DNA from: JBEKYD01 sp049509915
GTDB lineage: Bacteria > Acidobacteriota > Terriglobia > Bryobacterales > Bryobacteraceae
Reading direction: 5' to 3'
DNA length: 23,257 nucleotides
Assembly: GCA_049509915.1 (NCBI GenBank)
Contig: JBEKZL010000100.1
Coordinates: 1 to 23,257 of the forward strand
The translations under genes and the position numbers were made by a program. Each line of letters starts with the position of its first letter. Positions within the stretch are counted from its first letter, which is position 1. The notes beneath the pieces are model-generated. The model was not told the origin of the DNA and searched no databases. It saw only the letters and a program-made list of their open reading frames with translations. Below are positions 13,535 to 21,407 of this stretch, one piece after another.

Positions 13535-15034
13535 ATGGCCAATCGTGAAACTTCCGAAAGTGCCGTCCCGGCGCAGGCCGCGGCGGAGGCGCAGGAAAGC
13601 GAGTACCAGCTCCTGGACCAGATCGTCAACGAGGGACGGCTGGCGCGCGACGAGAGCGCGCGCGACTGGGGCAGGGGGCTGGTTTCGGAATTCGTCAGAC
13701 AGATCCTCGACGGACAGATGACCGTGGCGCCGGATACCGAGGCGATGATCCACGCCCGCATCGCGCAGATCGATCATTTGCTGTCGCTGCAGCTCAACGA
13801 GGTTCTGCACCACCCCAAGTTTCAGAAGCTGGAAGCCACCTGGCGGGGCATCAACTACCTGCTGGAGAACAGCGAAACCGGGGTCAATCTGAAGCTTAAG
13901 GTCTTCAACGCCACCAAGAAGGACGTGCTGCGCGACCTGCAGCGGGTGCCGGAATTCGACCAGAGCCAGATGTTCAAGAAGGTCTACGAACAAGAGTTCG
14001 GGGTATTCGGCGGCGAACCGTTCGCCTGCCTTTTGGGCGATTACGAATTCGGGCGCGGACCGGAAGATATCGAGTTTCTGGAGCGGATGTCGCAGGTTTC
14101 GGCGGCGGCGCACGCGCCGTTCCTGTCGGCGGCGGCGCCGGAGCTGATGAACCTGGAGTCGTTCACGCAACTGGACTCTCCGCGCGACCTGGCGAAGGTT
14201 TTCGACACCACCGAATATGCGCGCTGGAAGGGCTTCCGCGCGTCGGAGGACTCGCGCTATGTCTGCCTGACGCTGCCCCACGTGCTGATGCGCGTACCCT
14301 ACGGAAGAGACACCAAGACGGTGGACGGGTTCGACTACGAAGAGGCGGTGAAGGGGGACGAGCATTCGCAGTATCTGTGGGGAAATGCGGCCTATGCGCT
14401 AGGGGCGCGCATCACCAGCGCATTCGCGCGCTACGGCTGGTGCGCGGCGATTCGGGGAGTGGAAGGCGGCGGGCTGGTGGAAGGGCTACCCTCGCACACG
14501 TTCCGGACCGAGGAAGGCGACGTGGCGCTCAAGTGCCCCACCGAAACCATTATTACCGACCGGCGCGAAAAGGAGCTGGCGGACCTGGGATTCGCTTCGC
14601 TGGTGCATTGCAAAGGCACCGACTACGCCGCCTTTTTCAGCGCCCAGACGTGTCAAAAACCGAAGGTTTACGACAAAGAACAGGCCAACGCCAACGCGCG
14701 TCTGTCGGCGCAGTTGCCGTACATGCTGGCGGTTTCGCGCTTCGCGCACTATTTGAAGTCGATGATGCGCGACAAAATCGGCAGCTTCACTTCCCGCAAG
14801 GAATGCGAAGTGTTCCTGAATAACTGGATTGTGAACTACGTGACCGAAGACGACACCGCCTCGCACGAAGTGAAAGCGCGGTATCCGCTGCGGGAGGCGC
14901 GCATCGAGGTGACCGACGATAAGTCCAAGCCGGGCGTATTCAAAGCAGTCGCATTCTTGCGGCCGCACTTCCAGCTGGAAGAGCTTTCGGTATCTTTGCG
15001 GCTGGTGGCGGAGTTACCTAAATCGACGCGGTAA
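13535..15034 (+). CDS. tssC: T6SS sheath large subunit TssC (VipB/EvpB)
   Basis: This 499-residue protein of typical family length forms the sheath with TssB. Recognisable blocks are LEATWRGINYLLENSETG, KKDVLRDLQRVPEFDQS, EFGVFGGEPFACLLGDYEF, the PFLSAAAPELM segment, RVPYGRDTKTVDGFDYEE and the C-terminal VTDDKSKPGVFKAVAFLRPH. Start choice: ATG at 13535 has GGAAGG 8 bp upstream. A GTG at 13526 overlapping the tssB stop would add three residues and cannot be excluded. The gap to tssB is 5 bp and to hcp-1 36 bp. No ClpV gene, which would recycle this sheath, is visible in the window. Confidence 0.96.
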   Translation: MANRETSESAVPAQAAAEAQESEYQLLDQIVNEGRLARDESARDWGRGLVSEFVRQILDGQMTVAPDTEAMIHARIAQIDHLLSLQLNEVLHHPKFQKLEATWRGINYLLENSETGVNLKLKVFNATKKDVLRDLQRVPEFDQSQMFKKVYEQEFGVFGGEPFACLLGDYEFGRGPEDIEFLERMSQVSAAAHAPFLSAAAPELMNLESFTQLDSPRDLAKVFDTTEYARWKGFRASEDSRYVCLTLPHVLMRVPYGRDTKTVDGFDYEEAVKGDEHSQYLWGNAAYALGARITSAFARYGWCAAIRGVEGGGLVEGLPSHTFRTEEGDVALKCPTETIITDRREKELADLGFASLVHCKGTDYAAFFSAQTCQKPKVYDKEQANANARLSAQLPYMLAVSRFAHYLKSMMRDKIGSFTSRKECEVFLNNWIVNYVTEDDTASHEVKARYPLREARIEVTDDKSKPGVFKAVAFLRPHFQLEELSVSLRLVAELPKSTR

Positions 15035-15070
15035 GACGGGCAGGAGATGGTGGCATAACGGAGAACAGAG

Positions 15071-15586
15071 ATGGCTGACGCACAAAAATATTTCTTCCTT
15101 AATATGATTGCGGCCGGCGTTCCGGGGGCCAGCCAGAAGGCCGGGCACGTGGGCTGGCTGGAGCTGGACAGTTGGGACTTCAGCATGAACCAAACGGCCG
15201 ATCCGAACATCGGCGGCGGCCGCCCCACCAAGACCGCCGCAACCGGCAGGTTCGGTTTTTCGATCAAGCACAACGGCCCGGCGATGTTCAAGCTCGGGGC
15301 CATGGGCCAGTACATCAGCAGCGCGATTACCTTTGAAGCGGAACGTAGCGGCTTGCAGGCGGGCGGCAGCACCTCCGCCGGGACCGCCAACCTGGTTTAT
15401 TTGCAACTGGTATTCAACAAGGCGGCCATCTCGCACCGCGGCCTGTCCGGCGACGAGGGGCAGAAGCAGGAACACGTCGAGCTGGTGTTCGAAACCGTCA
15501 ACATGACATACAAGCCGGTGGTCAACGGCATGCCCGGGCCGGCGGTCACCAAGAGCTACGACGCGAAGTCGAACAAGGTGGTCTGA
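15071..15586 (+). CDS. hcp: T6SS inner-tube protein Hcp, first copy
   Basis: This 171-residue Hcp (TssD) forms hexameric rings that stack into the expelled tube. The opening MADAQKYFFLNMIAAGVPG is followed by an AGHVGWLELDSWDFSMNQ segment, which matches the Hcp pattern of a first strand and then HKGWIEVLSWSWG. The C-terminal VELVFETVNMTYKP is the usual final strand pair. GGAG lies 7 bp before the ATG. It follows tssC and is 19 bp ahead of a second, clearly different Hcp. The protein is slightly longer than classical Hcp (about 160), with a Gly-rich insert GGGRPTKTAATG near residues 50-61. Confidence 0.92.
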   Translation: MADAQKYFFLNMIAAGVPGASQKAGHVGWLELDSWDFSMNQTADPNIGGGRPTKTAATGRFGFSIKHNGPAMFKLGAMGQYISSAITFEAERSGLQAGGSTSAGTANLVYLQLVFNKAAISHRGLSGDEGQKQEHVELVFETVNMTYKPVVNGMPGPAVTKSYDAKSNKVV

Positions 15587-15605
15587 GTAAGGAGGTACAA
15601 AATTT

Positions 15606-16112
15606 ATGGCGATGTATCTGGATATCCCAAACATACCCGGTGAAAGCCAGAGTCCGAACACGAACTGGAATCAAAAAATCGAGGTTCAGAGCGCGGGCTA
15701 CGACTTGAGCCAGAACGCGTCGGCGCAAGCGGGCAGCGGCATGATCGCATCGGCGGTGACCTTCAGTCCGATGCACGTCACCAAGGCCATGGATAAGAGC
15801 ACTCCCCTGCTGTTCGGGAAATTGGCCGCGGGCGAGCCGATCGCCACGGTCACGCTTCGCGTCAGCCGTCCGGGCGGTTCCGGGACCGGGCCGCAGGGCG
15901 GACTTTTCGAGGCGGAAACCTACACCATGTCGAACGTGATCGTAACGTCGTATCACACCACGGGTACTCCGGGCCCCGCCGGCCTTCCCTTGGAATCGTG
16001 GACGTTTGCGTTCACGGCCATGACCGAGAACTTCCAGACCGTGGACGCTTCGGGCAACCTTCAGCCGCCGCAGACGGCCACCTACAATATTGCCGGAGGG
16101 ACGGCCAGCTAG
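15606..16112 (+). CDS. hcp: T6SS inner-tube protein Hcp, second diverged copy
   Basis: This 168-residue Hcp-family protein opens MAMYLDIPNIPGESQSPNTN and shows the classical GESQ element. Later blocks are DLSQNASAQAGSG, TFSPMHVTKAMDKSTPLLF and the SWTFAFTAMTENF C-terminal strand. It shares little direct identity with hcp-1, so this is an old duplication or a separately acquired type. The ribosome site AAGGAGGT, about 10 bp upstream, is the strongest in the cluster and suggests abundant product. A strong hairpin (16159-16178) lies between it and tssA and could favour accumulation of the Hcp message. It could form mixed tubes with hcp-1 or carry a different cargo set. Confidence 0.88.
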   Translation: MAMYLDIPNIPGESQSPNTNWNQKIEVQSAGYDLSQNASAQAGSGMIASAVTFSPMHVTKAMDKSTPLLFGKLAAGEPIATVTLRVSRPGGSGTGPQGGLFEAETYTMSNVIVTSYHTTGTPGPAGLPLESWTFAFTAMTENFQTVDASGNLQPPQTATYNIAGGTAS

Positions 16113-16158
16113 GGCCATGACGGCACCCGACCGGCGGCAAGCGTAGGCGAAGGGAGGA

Positions 16159-16178
16159 GCGGGGCCGGACGGCCCCGC
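16159..16178 (+). terminator. Strong GC hairpin between hcp-2 and tssA (attenuator or mRNA-end stem)
   Basis: GCGGGGCCG (16159-16167), GA, CGGCCCCGC (16170-16178) form a perfect 9-bp inverted repeat, in practice 8 bp with a GGAC loop. No T-run follows, so it is not a full intrinsic terminator. It sits 46 bp after the hcp-2 stop and 33 bp before tssA. It could cause partial termination or protect the 3' end of the hcp message. Confidence 0.5.
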
Positions 16179-16211
16179 CTGCCTGCGAGAAATCCACCAG
16201 GCTGACCCATA

Positions 16212-18068
16212 ATGCCTATCGATATCGAAGCTCTGCTGCAGCCGATCCCCGGCTCCAAACCGTGCGGGGCCGATCTCCGCAACCACCCGATCTACATCCA
16301 GATCCGCGAAGCCAGACGGCAGGAAGAGAGCCTGTCTCAAGGCGTCTGGGCGCACGACGTCAAGGAGGCCGACTACGGGCTGGCGCTGAAGCTCTCGGTG
16401 GAGGCTCTCACCAAGCGGGGCAAGGAGCTGCAAGTGGCGGCCTGGCTCACCGAAGCGCTGGTGCGGCGGGAGGGATTCGCGGGTCTTGGGCAGGGCCTGA
16501 AGCTGATCCATCGCCTGCTCGATACTTACTGGGATTCGGTTTACCCCGAAATCGACGAGGATGGCGACATGGATCTGCGGGCGACGCCCTTGCGCTGGGC
16601 CGGCTCGCAGCTCGATTCGGCGATCCGCTCGGTGCCGCTGACCAAGGCAGGACACAACTGGTATCAATACAAGGAATCGCGCACGATTCCGAGCGAGGAC
16701 GCGGCCCGGGCCGACCCCTCCAAGCAAATGGCGCGCGATGAAGCGATCCGGGACGGGCAGATTCCGCCGGAGGAATTCGACAAGGGTTTCGAGAGCACGC
16801 CGGTGGGGTTTTTCAAGCAGACCTACGACACGCTGGCCGCGCTGATCGAAAACGTAGAGACGCTGGGCGCGTACTGCGACGAAAAGTTTGGCGACGAGGC
16901 TCCGGACTTTTCGCCGCTGAAGAACTCGCTCGGGGAAGTTCATGCCACCACGCGGGTGCTGTGGAAGGAGAAGGGGGGAACGGAAGCTCCCACGGCGGAT
17001 GCGGAACAGGCGGCGGAGGGATCGCCGGTAGAGCAGGTTCCGGCCACCGGTTTCGCGGAACCGCAGAGCATTGCCAACGCGCCGGCGGCGGCCCCACGCC
17101 GCGCCACCGGCGGCGGCATGGAACCGTCCAGCCAGGAAGATGCCGTGGCCAGGCTGTTGGCGGCGGCGCGGTATTTGCGGCGCGAGAACCCTCTCCAGGC
17201 CGGCGCGTATCTGATTCCGCGCATGTTGCGATGGGGCGAACTGCGCGCGGCGGGAGGGTATCCCGATCCGGCGCTGCTGGCGGCTCCGCCCTCCGAGCTT
17301 CGCGTGTCGCTGAAGCGGCTGGCGGCGGAGGGATTTTGGGACAAGGTGGGGGAACTGGCCGAGGACGCAGCCGGGCAACCGTGCGGCCGGGCCTGGCTGG
17401 ACCTGCAGCGCTACGCTTGTTTTGCCTGCCAGTTCGCCGGCGCCAATGCGGTGATCGAGGCTATTTTGGCCGGCTTGAAGTCGCTGTTGGCGGACGTGCC
17501 GCAAATGTTGCAGTGGACTCTGGCGGATGATACTCCGGTGGCGAACGCGGAAACCATGGCGTGGCTGAAGGATCGCGGCGTGTTACCGGGAGCGGAGCCG
17601 CCGCCGGCCGAAGTTGCGGTAGCGACTCCTCCTCCTCCGGTATGGTATCCGCCGCCGGCTCCGCCGGTTCCTGGCGATGGAACCTCCGAAGCGGCGGCGC
17701 CCGACGCTTATGCCCTGGCAATCGCAACGGCGCAAGCGGGCAACCTCGAGGAGGGACTGGAGATTCTGTCGCGCGAGATGGCCCAGGAAGCCTGCGGGCG
17801 CGACCGCTTCCTGCGCAAGGTGCAATTGGCGCAGCTCTGCCTGGCGACTGGAAACGAGGCTATCGCCGAGCCGGTCTTGAACGATCTGGCCGAGGAGATC
17901 GACCGCCGCAACCTGAAGGAATGGGAACTGGCCGACGTGGTGGCGCAGCCGTTGACCATGCTTTACCGCTGCCTGGACCGCACGCCCGAGGCCGGCGAAC
18001 GAAAGCGCGAGCTCTACGCGCGAATCTGCAGGTTGTACCCCGCGCGCGCGGTCAGGTTACCGAGGTAA
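16212..18068 (+). CDS. tssA: T6SS assembly protein TssA, long form
   Basis: This 618-residue TssA is longer than most members (about 350-530). The N-terminal ImpA domain is clear: MPIDIEALLQPIPGSKPCGADLR at the start, the WLTEALVRREGFAGLGQGL segment and YWDSVYPEIDEDGDMDLRATPL near 100-125. A helical middle domain is followed by a Pro-rich linker (PPPPVWYPPPAPPVPG, about residues 474-490). The VasJ-like helical C-terminal domain follows (about 495-618), with LAQLCLATGNEAIAEPVLNDLAEEIDRR. TssA recruits and coordinates tube and sheath assembly on the baseplate and can cap the distal end. The ribosome site is weak (only AGG about 12 bp upstream), unlike that of hcp-2, which suggests lower output. 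The stop is 2 bp from tssE. Assignment is firm. The exact TssA subtype is not. Confidence 0.9.
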   Translation: MPIDIEALLQPIPGSKPCGADLRNHPIYIQIREARRQEESLSQGVWAHDVKEADYGLALKLSVEALTKRGKELQVAAWLTEALVRREGFAGLGQGLKLIHRLLDTYWDSVYPEIDEDGDMDLRATPLRWAGSQLDSAIRSVPLTKAGHNWYQYKESRTIPSEDAARADPSKQMARDEAIRDGQIPPEEFDKGFESTPVGFFKQTYDTLAALIENVETLGAYCDEKFGDEAPDFSPLKNSLGEVHATTRVLWKEKGGTEAPTADAEQAAEGSPVEQVPATGFAEPQSIANAPAAAPRRATGGGMEPSSQEDAVARLLAAARYLRRENPLQAGAYLIPRMLRWGELRAAGGYPDPALLAAPPSELRVSLKRLAAEGFWDKVGELAEDAAGQPCGRAWLDLQRYACFACQFAGANAVIEAILAGLKSLLADVPQMLQWTLADDTPVANAETMAWLKDRGVLPGAEPPPAEVAVATPPPPVWYPPPAPPVPGDGTSEAAAPDAYALAIATAQAGNLEEGLEILSREMAQEACGRDRFLRKVQLAQLCLATGNEAIAEPVLNDLAEEIDRRNLKEWELADVVAQPLTMLYRCLDRTPEAGERKRELYARICRLYPARAVRLPR

Positions 18069-18070
18069 CC

Positions 18071-18568
18071 ATGGCCAGGAGACCCCACGAGCGCAGCCTG
18101 AAGCCCTCGCTGCTGGACCGGCTGATCGACGACGAGCCGCGCAATCGCACCGAAGCGGCCGGCCGCCGCTCGCAGTCGCTGAACGAATTGAAGGACTCGG
18201 TGCGCCGCGACCTGGAGTGGCTGCTCAATTCCCGGCGCCCGCCCTGGGAACCGGCCCCGGCCGCAAAGGAGCTGTGGCGCTCGGTGTACTGCTACGGGCT
18301 GCCGGATACCACCTCGCTGGCGATGACGTCCGACGAGGACAGGAACCGGATGGTGCGCATGGTGGCGGCGGCGGTGGCGGCGTTCGAGCCGCGCCTGATG
18401 AACGTCCGGGTCACCATGGAGCCGGCCTCCAGCACCAGCCGCGTGCTGCATTTTCAAATCGAGGCGCTGTTGCGGATGGAACCTTCCCCGGCGCGGGTGT
18501 TTTTCGATACCACGCTGGAACTGGCCAACGGCGAGTACGCGGTGGCGGGAGACGACCGTGCGCGATGA
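18071..18568 (+). CDS. tssE: T6SS baseplate wedge protein TssE (gp25-like)
   Basis: This 165-residue protein shows the gp25-like pattern. The N-terminal SLLDRLIDDEP is followed by LNELKDSVRRDLEWLLNSRR (about residues 37-56), then YGLPDTTSLAM, FEPRLMNVRVTMEP and the final FDTTLELANGEYAV. TssE joins TssF/TssG in the baseplate wedge and nucleates the sheath. The ATG at 18071 follows GAGGTAA, which overlaps the tssA stop, indicating coupling. Its stop overlaps the tssF start by 11 bp. Confidence 0.94.
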   Translation: MARRPHERSLKPSLLDRLIDDEPRNRTEAAGRRSQSLNELKDSVRRDLEWLLNSRRPPWEPAPAAKELWRSVYCYGLPDTTSLAMTSDEDRNRMVRMVAAAVAAFEPRLMNVRVTMEPASSTSRVLHFQIEALLRMEPSPARVFFDTTLELANGEYAVAGDDRAR

Positions 18569-20387
18569 GCTGCTGACCTACTACGAACGCGAGCTGACGT
18601 TTCTGCGCCAGAAGGGCACCGAGTTCGCCGAGCAATATCCCAAGGTGGCGTCGCGCCTGCTGCTGGAGCCCAACCGCTGCGAGGATCCGCACGTGGAGCG
18701 GCTGATCGAAGCGGTGGCACTGCTGGCCGCGCGTGTTCATCTCAGGCTGGACGACGATTTTCCGGAGATCACGCAGGCGCTGCTGAACGTGGTGTACCCG
18801 CACTACACCCGGCCTGTTCCCTCCATGTCGGTAGCCGAGTTTCATCTGCGGGAAGGGAAGCTGACCACTTCCTACCGGGTGCCGCGGAACTCGACGCTCT
18901 ACTCGCGGCCGGTCGACAGCCAGCCCTGCACCTTCCGCACCTGCTATGACACCGATGTCTGGCCGATGCGGGTGAGGGAAGCGCAGTGGACGGCACCCGA
19001 CCGGCTGGACCCTCCGCTGCGAGCGCCGGGAGCGGTGGCGGCGCTGCGGGTGCGCCTGGATTGCTGGCACGAAGTGCGTTTCGCCGACCTTCCGCTGGAA
19101 TCGCTGCGCTTCTATCTGAACGGCGAGCCGGCGCTGGTCCACACGCTCTACGAGCTGCTGTGCAACAACTGCCTTTCGATCGTGCTGCGCGACCCGCGGC
19201 CGAAATTCCGCCAGCGGCCCATCGAGCTGGTGGCGGACGCGCTGAAAGCGGTGGGGTTCGAAGACGATGAGGCCATGCTGCCGTATTCGGAGCGATCTTT
19301 CGGCGCCTATCGCATTTTGCAGGAGTACTTCGCGTTTCCGGAGCGGTTCTTTTTTCTGGATTTGCGCGGCATGGACGCGCTCCGGGTAGCCGGCTTCGAA
19401 GACAGCGTAGAAATCCTGTTCCTGGTATCGGCGTTCGAGCGGCCGGAGCGCTTTGAGGCTTTGGAAGCCGGAGTTGGGCCGCGCACGGTACGCCTGGGCT
19501 CGACACCGATCATCAATTTATTCCCGCACACGGCCGAACCCATCCAACTGAATCAGACCACCTACGAGTACGCGGTGAACCCGGATTTCCGGCACAATCG
19601 CAGCATGGAAGTATTTTCCATCGACAGTGTGGTGTGCACCTACGAGCGCACGGGTGAGACGGCGGCCTTCGAACCGTTTTTCTCGTTCCGTCATGGCTCC
19701 TCGCAAAAGGAGCCCACCTTCTGGCATGCCACGCGGCGGCAGGCGGGCCCGGAGAAGGGCGGATTGAGCGAGCTTTCGCTCTCGCTGGTGGACCTTTCGG
19801 GGCGGCCGCTGACGCTCGATCTGGATACGCTGACGGTACGCTGCACCTGTTCCAATGGCGACCTGCCCTCGCGGCTGCCGTTCGGCGAGGAATCGGGCGA
19901 CTTCGACCTGGAGGGAGGGTCGGCCATCGAACGGGTGGTGGTGCTGCGAAAGCCCACCCCGACGCTGCGGCCGGCGCTGGGGCGCGGGGCGCTGTGGCGG
20001 CTGATTTCCCACCTGTCGCTGAATTACCTGTCGCTGGTCGAAGGCGGCCGCGAAGCCTTGCAGGAGATTCTCAGGCTGTACCAGGGTTCCTCGCCCTACC
20101 TGGAGCGGCAGATTGAAGGGATTATGGGGGTTGCGAGCGAGCGCCGGTTTGCCCGGGTGGTGGGGGATCACGGGATTTCGTACGTTCGCGGCGTGCGGGT
20201 AGAGCTGGATCTCGACGAAGAAAAATTCGTGGGCGGCGGGGTATACCTTTTCTCCAGCGTGTTGGAGCACTTTCTGGCGCAATATGTATCGATGAACAGT
20301 TTCAGCCAACTCGCCGTACGCACGCGCCAGAGAAAGGAGACGCTCAGGGAATGGGAGCCGAGAGCGGGCAACCGGATCCTGCTGTAA
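18558..20387 (+). CDS. tssF: T6SS baseplate protein TssF
   Basis: This 609-residue protein opens (V/M)RDELLTYYERELTFLRQKG and has the standard TssF N-terminal blocks FAEQYPKVASRLLLEP, CEDPHVERLIEA and LNVVYPHYTRPVPSM. It continues with LFPHTAEPIQL near residue 322 and PTLRPALGRGALWRLISHLSLNYLSL. The GTG start at 18558 is inferred from homology and a GGGAGA site upstream. It lies inside the end of tssE (11-bp overlap). TssF pairs with TssG and TssE in the baseplate and sits around the VgrG hub. Length and motifs are typical, with no sign of damage. The end overlaps the tssG start by 37 bp. Confidence 0.95.
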   Translation: MRDELLTYYERELTFLRQKGTEFAEQYPKVASRLLLEPNRCEDPHVERLIEAVALLAARVHLRLDDDFPEITQALLNVVYPHYTRPVPSMSVAEFHLREGKLTTSYRVPRNSTLYSRPVDSQPCTFRTCYDTDVWPMRVREAQWTAPDRLDPPLRAPGAVAALRVRLDCWHEVRFADLPLESLRFYLNGEPALVHTLYELLCNNCLSIVLRDPRPKFRQRPIELVADALKAVGFEDDEAMLPYSERSFGAYRILQEYFAFPERFFFLDLRGMDALRVAGFEDSVEILFLVSAFERPERFEALEAGVGPRTVRLGSTPIINLFPHTAEPIQLNQTTYEYAVNPDFRHNRSMEVFSIDSVVCTYERTGETAAFEPFFSFRHGSSQKEPTFWHATRRQAGPEKGGLSELSLSLVDLSGRPLTLDLDTLTVRCTCSNGDLPSRLPFGEESGDFDLEGGSAIERVVVLRKPTPTLRPALGRGALWRLISHLSLNYLSLVEGGREALQEILRLYQGSSPYLERQIEGIMGVASERRFARVVGDHGISYVRGVRVELDLDEEKFVGGGVYLFSSVLEHFLAQYVSMNSFSQLAVRTRQRKETLREWEPRAGNRILL

Positions 20388-21397
20388 ACCCGACGCCGCT
20401 GCCTGGCCCTTTGCGCGCGAGGCCGTGGGACTACTCGTTCTTCCAGGCGGTACGCCTGGTGCAGCGGGCCAGGGGCGCGGCCGAACCGATCGGGTCGTTC
20501 GTCCACCCGGGGCGGGAACCCTTGCGCCTGGGAACGCACCCGTCGCTGGCCTTCCCAGCAGCGGAAATCCAATCGCTTGAAGAGAGCCCCGATGCGCCCC
20601 CGAAGATGACGGTGAACTTCTTCGGCCTGGACGGACCTTTGGGCGTGCTGCCAACGCGCTATACCGAGCTGATCCTGGAACGGCTGTACGTCAAAGACGC
20701 GACCCTCCGCGACTTTCTGGATATTTTCAATCACCGGATGATTTCGCTCCTCTACCGGGCGTGGGAAAAATACCGGTTTCCGGTGGCTTACGAACGCGGC
20801 GGCGGGGATCCGTTCACCGAAAGGTACTTGCTCGGGCTGATCGGGCTGGGTACGCGCGGCCTGGAGAACCGGCAGGCGGTTCCCGACCAGGCGTTGATCT
20901 GTTATGAAGGGCTGCTGGCGCAGTTTCCGCGCTCGGCGATGGCGTTTCGGGGAATGTTGAGCCACTACTTTGGGGTCCCGGTCGAGGTGCATCCGTTTGC
21001 CGGCTCGTGGCGTCCGCTCGGGGCGGGGTCGCGAACCCGGTTGCAGGGAGGCTTTTCGAAATCGGAATCCTTGGGCGTGGGCATGGTGCTGGGCGACGAG
21101 GTGTGGGACCAGCAGTCGGTGGTGCGGGTGCGTCTGGGGCCCATGAGTATCGACCAATACCGCCGGTTCCTGCCGGGTGGGAGCGCGTACGAGCCGCTGA
21201 AGGCCATGGCGCGTTTTTTTTGCGGCGAGGACCTGGACGTGGAAGTCCAATTGACTTTAAAGCGCGACGAAGCCCCTCGATTCGGCCTGGAAGCTACGGG
21301 CGCCGAGCCGCCGCGGCTGGGTTGGCTGGGTTGGATCTTCACCCGCCCGCTCGACCGCGACCCGGACGAGACGGTGTTTCGCTTGTGGGACCGATAA
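20351..21397 (+). CDS. tssG: T6SS baseplate protein TssG
   Basis: This 348-residue protein matches TssG. It has RPWDYSFFQAVRLVQR near residue 25, then VNFFGLDGPLGVLPTRYTEL, a DFLDIFNHRMISLLYRAWEKYR-type segment and GLLAQFPRSAMAFRGMLSHYFGVPVEV. It continues with GMVLGDEVWDQQSVVRVRLGP and ends with LGWLGWIF. TssG with TssF and TssE forms the wedge that TssK binds. The ATG at 20351 has AAAGGAG about 10 bp upstream, inside tssF. The 37-bp overlap indicates coupled translation. vgrG starts 10 bp after its stop. Confidence 0.95.
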   Translation: MGAESGQPDPAVNPTPLPGPLRARPWDYSFFQAVRLVQRARGAAEPIGSFVHPGREPLRLGTHPSLAFPAAEIQSLEESPDAPPKMTVNFFGLDGPLGVLPTRYTELILERLYVKDATLRDFLDIFNHRMISLLYRAWEKYRFPVAYERGGGDPFTERYLLGLIGLGTRGLENRQAVPDQALICYEGLLAQFPRSAMAFRGMLSHYFGVPVEVHPFAGSWRPLGAGSRTRLQGGFSKSESLGVGMVLGDEVWDQQSVVRVRLGPMSIDQYRRFLPGGSAYEPLKAMARFFCGEDLDVEVQLTLKRDEAPRFGLEATGAEPPRLGWLGWIFTRPLDRDPDETVFRLWDR

Positions 21398-21407
21398 CAG
21401 GATAGTT

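Noticed and set aside
15546..17504. 652-codon open frame on the minus strand opposite hcp-2 and tssA
   Set aside because: Arg/Gly-rich translation without recognisable motifs, lying antisense to two clear T6SS genes. A shadow of codon bias.
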